Assembly: GCA_037200045.1 (NCBI GenBank)
Contig: JBBCHM010000001.1
Span: 1,612,001-1,676,000, forward strand
DNA: 64,000 nt
Reading direction: 5' to 3'
Source of the DNA: Rhizomicrobium sp.
GTDB taxonomy: Bacteria > Pseudomonadota > Alphaproteobacteria > Micropepsales > Micropepsaceae
Part shown: piece by piece, positions 53,926 to 63,162 of the stretch
How the letters are laid out: each line of letters opens with the position of its first letter
Position numbering within the stretch: the stretch's first letter is position 1
Notes under the pieces: generated by a model
What the model was told of the DNA's origin: nothing
Databases searched by the model: none
The model's input: only the letters and a program-made list of their open reading frames with translations
Program-made: the position numbers and the translations under genes

Positions 53926-55257
53926 CTAGATATTCCGTACCTTCGGATTGGCGCGCGGTTCCATCGGGAACAGGTGCGACAGCGCCCAGACCAGCGCGTC
54001 CATGCGGTCGGGGCTTTCGCCGGTGCCGTCATATTGGCACATCTGGTCCTCCAGCTCGGCGAAGGCGCCGACGTGATGCACCCGGCCCTGCTCGTACAGC
54101 GCGGCAACCGGCATCGCGCGGATTTTCTTGCCGCGCGTCGCATGCACCAGCCGGATCGGCAAGTCGGGAAATTGTTCGGTGAGCACCGCGCGCACCATGT
54201 CGCCGCCCTGGTTCGCTTCGGCGATCACCAGATCGGCGTCGAATTGCGTGAAGGCGTCGCTCGCGCGCCGCGCCCATTCGCCGGGCGTCAGGCCATCGGA
54301 CGAGACATCGGCCAGCACATAGCCGTCGCCCTCGTTTTCCACCCGGCCCGCCACGACGATGCCGCAGGCGTCGCCGCCGGCGCTGGCCGGCGGATCGACC
54401 GCGACGACGACAAGGCCGAGCGCCGGCGCCGTCTTCACCCGCGCCAGATCGATCCAGACGCGGCGCCACAGCGCGACATCGTTGTCCTCGATGATCTCGG
54501 CGTCGAGCTCCTGGCGGCCGAGCCGCGAGCCGGCATAGCGCCGGCGCATCGTTTCGAGAAAGCCGGGCGCGAGATTGGCCGCGTTGTCGGCGGTGACGCC
54601 CCTGGTGACCGTCACGTCGGGCGAGGCCAGGAGATTCTTCAGCGCCGCGATGGCGCGCGGCGTGGTGGTGATCGCCATGCGCGGATCCTTGCCGATGCGA
54701 AGGCTCATCAAGGCCATGTCGAGCGCCTCCTGCGGATCGGACCATTTGGCGAATTCGTCGGCCCAGATGGCGTCGAACTGGTGGCCGCGGATGCCGTCGG
54801 GCTCGTCGGCGCTGAGCACGGTGGCGATCGCGCCGTTCGGCCATTTGATGCGGCGGAGCGAGGGTTCGAAATCCGCGCCCGCGCTGACCGCCTTCAAGCC
54901 GGAGCCGCCCTCGATCATGACCGCCCGCGCGTCGTTGTATGTGGCGCCGATGAGGCCGATGCGTTGCATGGCGCCGCAATCGACGCCTTCCGCGATCCAT
55001 TCGGCGCCGCTACGCGTTTTTCCGGTGCCGCGTCCGCCGAGGAACAGCCAGATTCGCCAGTCGCCTTGCGGCGGGATTTGTTCGGGCCGCGCCCGGACGA
55101 GCCAGTCGTCCCGGAGGAATGCGAGTTGATCGTCATCGAGACTCTCCAGTGCCGTCCTTAGTTCGTCCGGCGTGAACCGCCGCCAGAACGTCGCGTTGTA
55201 GGCGGGCGCGGGTTTCGGTTCGGGTTCCGGTCTTCTTGGTGGCACGCAATGAGGCAC
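53926..55257 (-). CDS. GTA g2 large terminase
   Basis: DNA-packaging motor and nuclease, 443 residues. The ATPase has Walker A GGRGTGKT (74-81) and Walker B with acidic residues Asp167-Glu168 in IWADEFAKW. The nuclease domain begins with Asp288 in VVAVDPPASAGGDACGI and continues to a final conserved GESPDRMDALVWALSH. The GTG start at 55257 gives a 125-base overlap with g1, which is large. No ATG or other likely start codon lies nearer the ATPase, and family members begin closer to the FTPDELRTALESL segment, so the true start may be an unusual codon around 55155. Order g1-g2-g3 is as in RcGTA. Confidence 0.94.
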   Translation of the reverse strand: MPHCVPPRRPEPEPKPAPAYNATFWRRFTPDELRTALESLDDDQLAFLRDDWLVRARPEQIPPQGDWRIWLFLGGRGTGKTRSGAEWIAEGVDCGAMQRIGLIGATYNDARAVMIEGGSGLKAVSAGADFEPSLRRIKWPNGAIATVLSADEPDGIRGHQFDAIWADEFAKWSDPQEALDMALMSLRIGKDPRMAITTTPRAIAALKNLLASPDVTVTRGVTADNAANLAPGFLETMRRRYAGSRLGRQELDAEIIEDNDVALWRRVWIDLARVKTAPALGLVVVAVDPPASAGGDACGIVVAGRVENEGDGYVLADVSSDGLTPGEWARRASDAFTQFDADLVIAEANQGGDMVRAVLTEQFPDLPIRLVHATRGKKIRAMPVAALYEQGRVHHVGAFAELEDQMCQYDGTGESPDRMDALVWALSHLFPMEPRANPKVRNI

Positions 55258-55552
55258 GCTCCGTCTCCATCCGGGTCAGGCGTTCGAGTTCGCCGCGAAG
55301 GCGCACGAGCACGCGGGCGCGCTTTTCGCGCGTTTCCAGCTGCTTGCCGGATTCGGTTTCGTCCTTCTTCAGGTCGGGCTCCTGGATGCTGGCCTGTTCG
55401 GCGCGGATCATCTGCCTGTTCAGTTCGTCGAAGAGTCGTTTGACCATGTCGTCCATCCATCCTGGCGGAATGTCTTCGGCGGTGACGCCGATCCAATGCT
55501 TGGCGTTCGTGCGCGGCAGCGCACGGCGCTCCGTTTCCGGGTCCGTTTCCAT
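55133..55552 (-). CDS. GTA g1 small terminase
   Basis: A 139-residue helical protein that should bind DNA at packaging initiation. The N-terminal part (METDPETERRALPRTNAKHWIGVTAEDIPPGWMDDMVKRL) precedes a long charged coiled region with RREKRARVLVRLRGELERLTRMETERA-type sequence and a basic end. GTA small terminases are of this size and are the first gene of the cluster. The ATG at 55552 is the best start; the longer frame upstream includes repeat sequence. Assignment rests on position, size and helical nature more than on sequence identity. Confidence 0.75.
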   Translation of the reverse strand: METDPETERRALPRTNAKHWIGVTAEDIPPGWMDDMVKRLFDELNRQMIRAEQASIQEPDLKKDETESGKQLETREKRARVLVRLRGELERLTRMETERASLRATKKTGTRTETRARLQRDVLAAVHAGRTKDGTGESR

Positions 55553-55667
55553 CTTGGCTACACTTGTGGGGATATGGGGGATTTGGTGCGTAGACCGACT
55601 CGGTTCAAGGGGCCTGCGAAAAAATTTCCAGAGCGCTTCGAAACCGGACTTATCCAACAGAGCGATT

Positions 55668-55693
55668 CGCGCGGAGGCGCGGAGACCGCGGAG
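55668..55693. repeat. Single-arm CGCGGAG repeat, family D
   Basis: One arm of CGCGGAG units (CGCGCGGAGG, CGCGGAGA, CCGCGGAG) followed by an A-tract, in the gap upstream of the GTA cluster. No inverted partner is adjacent. Confidence 0.7.
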
Positions 55694-55824
55694 AAAAATG
55701 TTTTGCCGCGTGGATAGTGTTTTTGGATGCGATGCGGCGAACGATATTTTGTTTCGCGAAAATAAATTTCGAGGCACATGTAATCGTCCGAACAGCGCCT
55801 TCGCGTCAGACATTCATCCACGGC

Positions 55825-55949
55825 TGTCATCCGCCGCGAATGCGGCGGACCCAGGTGAAACAGCACAGCATTGTCAGTCAGCAGCGCGGTCCAATGCGCT
55901 CCGTCGGGGCGGATGTCAGCTGGGTCCGCCGCATTCGCGGCGGATGACA
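55825..55949. repeat. Paired palindromic arms, family A copy 2 (stem variant)
   Basis: Inverted 30-base arms at 55825-55854 and 55920-55949, spacer 65 bases. The stem is CCGCCGC-gaat-GCGGCGG instead of GGCCCGC-gaat-GCGGGCC: both sides changed together, so pairing is kept. The rest of the 443-base gap 55553-55995, upstream of the GTA cluster, holds no gene; promoter elements could not be assigned. Confidence 0.9.
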
Positions 55950-55995
55950 CCGAGAGGGTGGATAGCCGCGCCTCGCAACGGCTCCGCTTACGCCC

Positions 55996-56790
55996 CTATT
56001 TCCCGCTGAACACCGGCTTGCGCTTTTCGAAGAACGCCTTGCGGGCTTCCTTGGCGTCCTCGCTGCCGAACGCCATGCGGATGTTGGAGAGCTCGTAGCG
56101 CAGCTGCTGCTCCATGTCGGTGGTCTCCAGCGACTTGACCATGCCGCGCTTGAGCAGGCGCAGCGTGATCGGCGACCATTCGCAAAGCTGGGCGCAATAG
56201 GCGGCGGTGCGTTCGGCGAGCGCCTCGTCGTCCACGACCTCGCCGGCCATGCCGAGCGTCACCGCCTCCTCGCCCTGGACGGTGCGGTTCTCCATCATGA
56301 AGCGCAAAGCGCGCTCATAGCCCATCGCCTGGGGCAGCGTGATCGTCAGGCCGGCGTCGGGCGAGCCGCCGATGCGGGTGTAGCCGGCCATCAGCCGCGC
56401 GCTTTTTGCGACGAGGCGCACGTCCGTCGCCATGGCGAGGCCGAGCCCGGCGCCCACCGCGACGCCGTTGATCGCGCCGACCACCGGCTTGTCGCAGCGC
56501 TTGCGGATCGCGAGCAGGAAATTGCCGACCCAGCTGATGTCGTCGAGCTGCGCGGTCTGCGGCGAGGCGGGATGGAAGCGGTCATTGCCCGAAAGGTCGA
56601 GGCCGGCGCAGAACGAGTCGCCGCTGCCGGTCAGCGCGACGACCCAGACGTTATCGTCCTTCGCCGCGTCCTCGATGGCGGCGACGATGCCCCAGGCCAG
56701 CGCGTTGCTGAGCGCGTTCTTCTTCTCCGGCCGGTTGAGGACGATGGTGCGCACATGGCCGTGGTCCGAGATCTTGATGACGTCCGACAT
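55996..56790 (-). CDS. Enoyl-CoA hydratase/isomerase family protein
   Basis: Crotonase-fold enzyme of 264 residues acting on acyl-CoA thioesters. The oxyanion-hole segments are ALTGSGDSFCAGLDLSG and KPVVGAINGVAVGAGLGLAMATD, followed by ARLMAGYTRIGGSPDAGLTITLPQAMG. Instead of the two glutamates of true hydratases the second position carries Asp (SPDAG), so isomerase or other crotonase chemistry is possible. A GGGAGGA ribosome site precedes the ATG at 56790. It lies at the right edge of the GTA region and is divergent from the exported protein gene. Confidence 0.92.
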   Translation of the reverse strand: MSDVIKISDHGHVRTIVLNRPEKKNALSNALAWGIVAAIEDAAKDDNVWVVALTGSGDSFCAGLDLSGNDRFHPASPQTAQLDDISWVGNFLLAIRKRCDKPVVGAINGVAVGAGLGLAMATDVRLVAKSARLMAGYTRIGGSPDAGLTITLPQAMGYERALRFMMENRTVQGEEAVTLGMAGEVVDDEALAERTAAYCAQLCEWSPITLRLLKRGMVKSLETTDMEQQLRYELSNIRMAFGSEDAKEARKAFFEKRKPVFSGK

Positions 56791-56920
56791 TCGAAATTCC
56801 TCCCGCGGCGGGTTTGGGCGCATTGTTCGTCGCCAAGGCGGCGGAAGCAACGCGAAATCGCGCGGCATTGCCCCTGCGACATGGCCCGAATAGGCTCGGC
56901 GCTTCCCAGCGGGGCTGCTT

Positions 56921-57430
56921 GTGCCGCATCCCATTCGATTCCTTCCGTTGCGTCTGGCCGTTGCCGCGCTGGCCGCGTTCGTCGTCGTGCCCGCCCATGG
57001 CGCCGACGATGCCGGCCTCGCGCGCATGGCGGCGTGCCAGGATTCCTGGCTCGACTGGCAGAAGAGCAATCCGGCGAAGCTGAAGGCGTTCGGCGATCGT
57101 TTGCGCGCGGGCTTCGAACGCGGCGACAACGATCCCTTTGTCGTGCCGAAGGCGGAGGTCTCGGTCGACGGCTTGCGCATCGCGCAGGCGTTTCCCGAGA
57201 GCGTCGGCATGGGCGTGGGCTTCTCGCTTCTGGTCGATGCGAAATTCGATACGGCGAAACGGGCGCTGGAGCGGCGCGTCGGCAAGCCGCTCGCGCACTG
57301 CGAGGCCAGCGACGGCATGCGGAGCTGCGAAATGCCGATCGCCGAACAGCGGACGCTGACGGTGATGGCTGAGGACGATCCGAAGACGACGCAGACGCTG
57401 ATCGGGTGCTATTATTTCTACGAGAAGTAA
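56921..57430 (+). CDS. Exported protein of unknown function (169 aa)
   Basis: A secreted protein with signal peptide (MPHPIRFLPLRLAVAALAAF then VVVPAHG-AD). The mature part contains RMAACQDSWLDWQKSNPAKLKAFGDRLRAGFERG, VSVDGLRIAQAFPESVGMGVGFSLLVDAKFDTAK and two further cysteines (HCEAS, RSCEM) that could pair, plus a fourth in GCYYFYEK. I do not recognise a family. The start is GTG at 56921 with a weak ribosome site. Confidence 0.75.
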   Translation: MPHPIRFLPLRLAVAALAAFVVVPAHGADDAGLARMAACQDSWLDWQKSNPAKLKAFGDRLRAGFERGDNDPFVVPKAEVSVDGLRIAQAFPESVGMGVGFSLLVDAKFDTAKRALERRVGKPLAHCEASDGMRSCEMPIAEQRTLTVMAEDDPKTTQTLIGCYYFYEK

Positions 57431-57475
57431 GCGGCGGTGCGTTGCGAGGTTCGTTGCGGTGAGTTTTATAAACGG

Positions 57476-57599
57476 TGTCATGGCCCGCGAATGCGGGCCA
57501 CCCAGGTGACGTTTGCATCTTCTCACAATTTTGAGCGCCCCAACCTTTCGAGCAGACTGCCGCTTTCAACTGGGTGGCCCGCATTCGCGGGCCATGACA
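57476..57599. repeat. Paired palindromic arms, family A copy 3
   Basis: Arms 57476-57505 and 57570-57599, identical in sequence to copy 1 at 53785, with a 64-base spacer of unrelated sequence. It lies between convergent genes (exported protein and aldo/keto reductase) and could terminate both. Confidence 0.92.
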
Positions 57600-57603
57600 A
57601 CCT

Positions 57604-59462
<1,859 letters not shown>

Positions 59463-59542
59463 CGGCCCGCCGCGCCACATTACGTCTCCGTTAAACCCTA
59501 AAGCCTTGATTGCGCCGCAAATATGGGCGACGAACGCGCCCG

Positions 59543-61726
59543 ATGGCTGGCAACGAACCCCTTGAGGCGATTTCGCGGAACGTCCAGGCGCTCGCCGACT
59601 TCTTCGTCAAGCGCCGCCGGTTCTTCGCGCCGCTGCTCGCCATCCTGACGACCGCGGTCGCGGTGCCGCTGGCGCTGCTCCTGATGGCGCCGACCATCCT
59701 GTCCTGGTTCGCCTCGCCGCTGGACATGTCCAAGGACCTTTACGCCGTCAACCGGCCCATCGCGTTCACTTTCCTCGATGCCGAGGGCAACGAGGTCGGC
59801 CATCGCGGCGCGATCATCGGCCAGCGCCTGACGCTGGAGCAGATGCCGGCCTATGTGCCGGCCGCCTTCATCGCCATGGAGGATCGCGACTTCTATTCGC
59901 ATGGCGGCTTCTCGGTGCGCGGGCTGGCGCGCGCGCTGTGGACCAATTGGCGCGCCGGCCACACGGTGCAGGGCGGCTCCACCATCACCCAGCAGACGGT
60001 CAAGATCGTGTTCCTCTCCCAGGAGCGCACGATGAGCCGCAAGATGGAGGAGCTGGTCGACGCCGCCAAGCTGGAGAAATCGCTCAGCAAGAAGCAGATC
60101 CTGGAACTCTATCTCAACCGCATCTATCTGGGCTCGGGCGCCTATGGCGTGGACGGCGCGGCGCATGTCTATTTCAACAAATCGGCGAGCGAACTGACGC
60201 TGCCCGAGGCCGCGATGCTGGCGACGCTGACGCGCGCGCCCTCGGTCTTCTCGCCCCGGCGCGATTTGGTGCGGGCGCAGGCGCGCGCCGCCGTGGTGCT
60301 GCGCGCCATGGTGGAGACCGGCGCGATCACGCAAGGCCAGGCCGACGCGGCCAAGGCGAGCCCCGCCATGGTCGCCGACCGCGAGGGCCGCGACACGCAG
60401 AACTACTACTTCGACACCGCGGCCGACGAGGCGATGCGGCTGGCGACCCGCGACGGCGTGGCGCCGAACGAGGACCTCATCGTCCACACCACGCTGATCC
60501 CCAAGATCCAGAACGCGGCGCGCGCCGCCGCCCAGAAGGTGATCGCCAAGAGCGGTCCCAAGGCGCATGCCAGCCAGGCCGCCGTGGTGGTGATGACGCC
60601 GGACGGCGCGGTGGTCGCCCTGGTCGGCGGCACCGATTACGACGAGAGCACCTTCAACCGCGCCACCCAGGCGCATCGCCAGCCGGGCTCCGCCTTCAAG
60701 CCCTTCGTCTATCTCGCGGCGCTGGAGAGCGGGTTGACGCCGTGGGACCAGCGCGAGGATCAGCCGGTCGATATCGGCGGCTGGACGCCGACCAATTTCG
60801 GCGGCCGCTCCTATGGCACGATCACGCTGGCCGACGCGCTGGCGCATTCGGTCAACACGATCACCGCCAACCTCGCCCAGGAAGTCGGCGTCGACAATGT
60901 CGTGCTGGCGGCGCAGCGCCTCGGCATCGAATCCAAGCTGACGCAGAACGCCTCGCTGGCGCTCGGCACATCCGAAGTCACGCCGCTGGAGCTGACGCGC
61001 GCCTATGCGGTGTTCGCCAATGGCGGGCTCAAGGTCTATCCCTATTTCGTGACCGAGATCGACGATCGCGGCGGCAATGTCCTCTATCGCAGGAAGCCCG
61101 CCGACCAGCCCGAGCGGATCGTGGCGAGCCATGTGAACCGCGACCTCGTGGCGATGCTGAACGGCGTGGTCCTGCACGGCACCGGCATGTCGGCGGCGCT
61201 GGCGGGGCACGACGCGGCGGGCAAGACCGGCACGACGCAGGATTTCCACGACGCGTGGTTCGCCGGCTTCACGCATGACTATGTCGCGGCGGTGTGGGTC
61301 GGCAATGACGATTCGACGCCGATGAAGGGCGTGACCGGCGGCTCGCTGCCGGCGCAGATCTGGAAGGCGACGATGACGGTGGCGGAGAAGGGACTGGCCT
61401 CGACGCCGCTCGACAAGTCCGACGTGCAGCCGCCGACGGATTCCTCGACCATCTTCGGCGACTCCGGCGACGTCTATACGCCGGCCACCGGCGACGACGA
61501 GTCGGGGAGCGGCGGTTATGGTGGCGGGCGCGGTTCGCATGACGGCGACGAGCAGCCGCCGGCGGACGCCGACGGCAACCACGGCAATTTCTGGGACTGG
61601 CTGTTCAACCGCCGCGGCCGCGATTCCGACGGACGGCCCGTGCAGCAGCAGCAACAGCAGCAGGACGGCGCGCCGCAAGACGGCGACAGCCAGAACTCGG
61701 ACGGCAACGGCCGGGAATCGAATTAG
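59543..61726 (+). CDS. Class A penicillin-binding protein (PBP1A/1C-like)
   Basis: Bifunctional cell-wall synthase anchored in the inner membrane, 727 residues. One membrane helix (about 29-55) precedes the glycosyltransferase domain with catalytic Glu113 in AMEDRDFYSHGG and the motif QGGSTITQQTVKIVFLSQER. The transpeptidase domain has Ser383-Ala-Phe-Lys386 (PGSAFKPF), SVN at 436-438 and KTG at 561-563 (GKTGTTQDF). A disordered tail rich in Gly, Asp, Gln and Ser, including a run of glutamines, ends the protein. The ATG at 59543 is preferred over a basic 11-codon extension. Confidence 0.95.
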   Translation: MAGNEPLEAISRNVQALADFFVKRRRFFAPLLAILTTAVAVPLALLLMAPTILSWFASPLDMSKDLYAVNRPIAFTFLDAEGNEVGHRGAIIGQRLTLEQMPAYVPAAFIAMEDRDFYSHGGFSVRGLARALWTNWRAGHTVQGGSTITQQTVKIVFLSQERTMSRKMEELVDAAKLEKSLSKKQILELYLNRIYLGSGAYGVDGAAHVYFNKSASELTLPEAAMLATLTRAPSVFSPRRDLVRAQARAAVVLRAMVETGAITQGQADAAKASPAMVADREGRDTQNYYFDTAADEAMRLATRDGVAPNEDLIVHTTLIPKIQNAARAAAQKVIAKSGPKAHASQAAVVVMTPDGAVVALVGGTDYDESTFNRATQAHRQPGSAFKPFVYLAALESGLTPWDQREDQPVDIGGWTPTNFGGRSYGTITLADALAHSVNTITANLAQEVGVDNVVLAAQRLGIESKLTQNASLALGTSEVTPLELTRAYAVFANGGLKVYPYFVTEIDDRGGNVLYRRKPADQPERIVASHVNRDLVAMLNGVVLHGTGMSAALAGHDAAGKTGTTQDFHDAWFAGFTHDYVAAVWVGNDDSTPMKGVTGGSLPAQIWKATMTVAEKGLASTPLDKSDVQPPTDSSTIFGDSGDVYTPATGDDESGSGGYGGGRGSHDGDEQPPADADGNHGNFWDWLFNRRGRDSDGRPVQQQQQQQDGAPQDGDSQNSDGNGRESN

Positions 61727-61764
61727 ACCCGTTTCGGTTTGGGTTGACTCGCCAAAATATGGTC

Positions 61765-61842
61765 CGTCATCGCCCGCTTTATGCGGGCGATCCAATTTTG
61801 GCGCCCAAAAAATGGATTGCCCGGACAAGCCGGGCAATGACG
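61765..61842. repeat. Family B palindrome pair
   Basis: Arms 61765-61794 (CGTCATCGCCCGC-tttat-GCGGGCG) and 61813-61842 (TGGATTGCCCGG-acaag-CCGGGCAATGACG), inverted with 18 bases between them. Around them lie imperfect outer inverted segments GACCCGTTTCGGTTTG (from 61727) and CAGACCGAAACGAGTCC (to about 61879), giving a nested element of about 150 bp. Confidence 0.8.
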
Positions 61843-61900
61843 AACTCCATTTGGGTAATTTCAGACCGAAACGAGTCCAACGTGCCTTCGGCGAGATGAC

Positions 61901-61928
61901 TCACGCGGAGCCGCAGGAGAACGCGGAG
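61901..61928. repeat. Single-arm CGCGGAG repeat, family D
   Basis: TCACGCGGAGCCGCAGGAGAA then CGCGGAG, one arm of the family D type, between the family B and family A elements in the gap after the penicillin-binding protein gene. Confidence 0.6.
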
Positions 61929-61975
61929 TTCGTTGCGATCTCGGCGACTTGGCCTTCTTGCCATCAACTTCCCGC

Positions 61976-62085
61976 TGTCATCCGCCGCGAGTTCTTGGCG
62001 ACAGCATACGAACGGCGGATCCAGGTGAAATCCGCGCCGCCGGCGCAAGCGTCACCTGGGTGCCCCGCATTCGCGGGGCATGACA
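61976..62085. repeat. Family A copy 4, asymmetric
   Basis: The right arm (62056-62085) is regular, with stem GCCCCGC / GCGGGGC. The left arm (61976-62023) keeps the stem TCCGCCG / CGGCGGA but with a long unrelated loop of about 25 bases. The spacer is only 32 bases. The unequal arms suggest recombination or insertion within an older pair. The rest of the gap 61727-62171 has no gene. Confidence 0.75.
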
Positions 62086-62171
62086 CCTTCTTATTATTTC
62101 GGACCACAAAGTTCTTGAGCGCGGCAAGCAACGGAATTCGCGCCGCCCGGCCCGCGGGTCGAGGCACAGCG

Positions 62172-62972
62172 TCAGCGGAACAGCGCGACGATGCCGATCA
62201 CGAGCTCGGCCAGGATCAGCACGACGATGAGAAGCTCCAGCCGCGTGGAGCGCGCGGTGTCGATCATGTCGGTGAAGGTCTCCGCCACCGTGCCGATCAC
62301 GCCGAGCTTGCCGTTGAGCAGCGTGCCGCGCTCGATGATCTCGTACTCGTCTTCCAGCCTGGCGTAGAAACGGCCGAGTTCGGGATGATCCCACAGGATG
62401 TCCGGCTTTTCCGCGAACGCGATGCGGCCGGAGACGCGGTGCTGGGCCAGCAGCGCCGAGCCGACCAGGCGCAGCATCGGCCGCTTCATGTCCGGCACGC
62501 GGCCGGTGGTGGCAAGCGAGGAGGCGGCGGATTCGATGGTGTCGAACACCTGCGCGATCTCGCGCTCGTAACGGGCGAGCGCGACGCTCTTTGCCAGGAT
62601 GTCCGCAAGCACCAGCACATAGGGCAGGCTGAGCGTCTTCATGCGGAGGATGCCGTCCGGCGCCGGCCCGTCCTCCGCGCCGGCGGTCTCGAAATCCACC
62701 CGCTCTTCCTCGACCGGCGTGGCATGGCGCACATCGCCGTCGAATTGCGCCAGGGCCGCCGCCTCCTCCGCCGCGTCGAGCCCGACGAACACGACCACGC
62801 CATAACGGAAGGCGACGACATAGCCCGCGCCCGCGCGGTAGCTGAACGGCGCGGCCGACACGACATGGGCGAAGCGGGCGCGGTCGATGGCGAGGCGTTC
62901 GCCAAGCAGCACGGCGCGGGCACGGCCGCGCGCCGCGGTTTCCGTCCGCACCAGAGGGTCCACAAGGCTCAT
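62172..62972 (-). CDS. RMD1/DUF155 family membrane protein
   Basis: A 266-residue protein of the RMD1/DUF155 family. The core includes YRAGAGYVVAFRYGVVVFVGLDAAEEAA, SLPYVLVLADILAKSVALARYEREIAQVFDTIES, DILWDHPELGRFYARLEDEYEIIERG and a C-terminal membrane helix (about 245-265, LELLIVVLILAELVIGIVAL). The family has members in bacteria and mitochondria; the eukaryotic ones help mitochondrial translation, but the bacterial role is not known. It is convergent with the penicillin-binding protein gene. Confidence 0.88.
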   Translation of the reverse strand: MSLVDPLVRTETAARGRARAVLLGERLAIDRARFAHVVSAAPFSYRAGAGYVVAFRYGVVVFVGLDAAEEAAALAQFDGDVRHATPVEEERVDFETAGAEDGPAPDGILRMKTLSLPYVLVLADILAKSVALARYEREIAQVFDTIESAASSLATTGRVPDMKRPMLRLVGSALLAQHRVSGRIAFAEKPDILWDHPELGRFYARLEDEYEIIERGTLLNGKLGVIGTVAETFTDMIDTARSTRLELLIVVLILAELVIGIVALFR

Positions 62973-63022
62973 GCCTTAGTATGCGCGCGCGGCGGCGGCC
63001 TGCCCAGCCGCAAGCGAAGGAA

Positions 63023-63150
63023 TGTCATGGCCCGCGAATGCGGGCCACCCCGGTGACGCCTTGCACGACGCGCGCAAGATTGTGAAAGTCGTGGACCTCC
63101 CGACAGCGTGCAGAACCCAACTGGGTGGCCCGCATTCGCGGGCCATGACA
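63023..63150. repeat. Paired palindromic arms, family A copy 5
   Basis: Arms 63023-63052 and 63121-63150, the right one identical to copy 1 and the left with one substitution, spacer 68 bases. It ends 12 bases before the next start codon, so the right hairpin would lie in the leader of that message. Confidence 0.92.
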
Positions 63151-63162
63151 CGGGGTTCTTGG

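Noticed and set aside
39403..55552. Cluster interpreted as a prophage
   Set aside because: No integrase, attachment sites, replication, repressor or classical lysis cassette; gene order and content fit a gene transfer agent.
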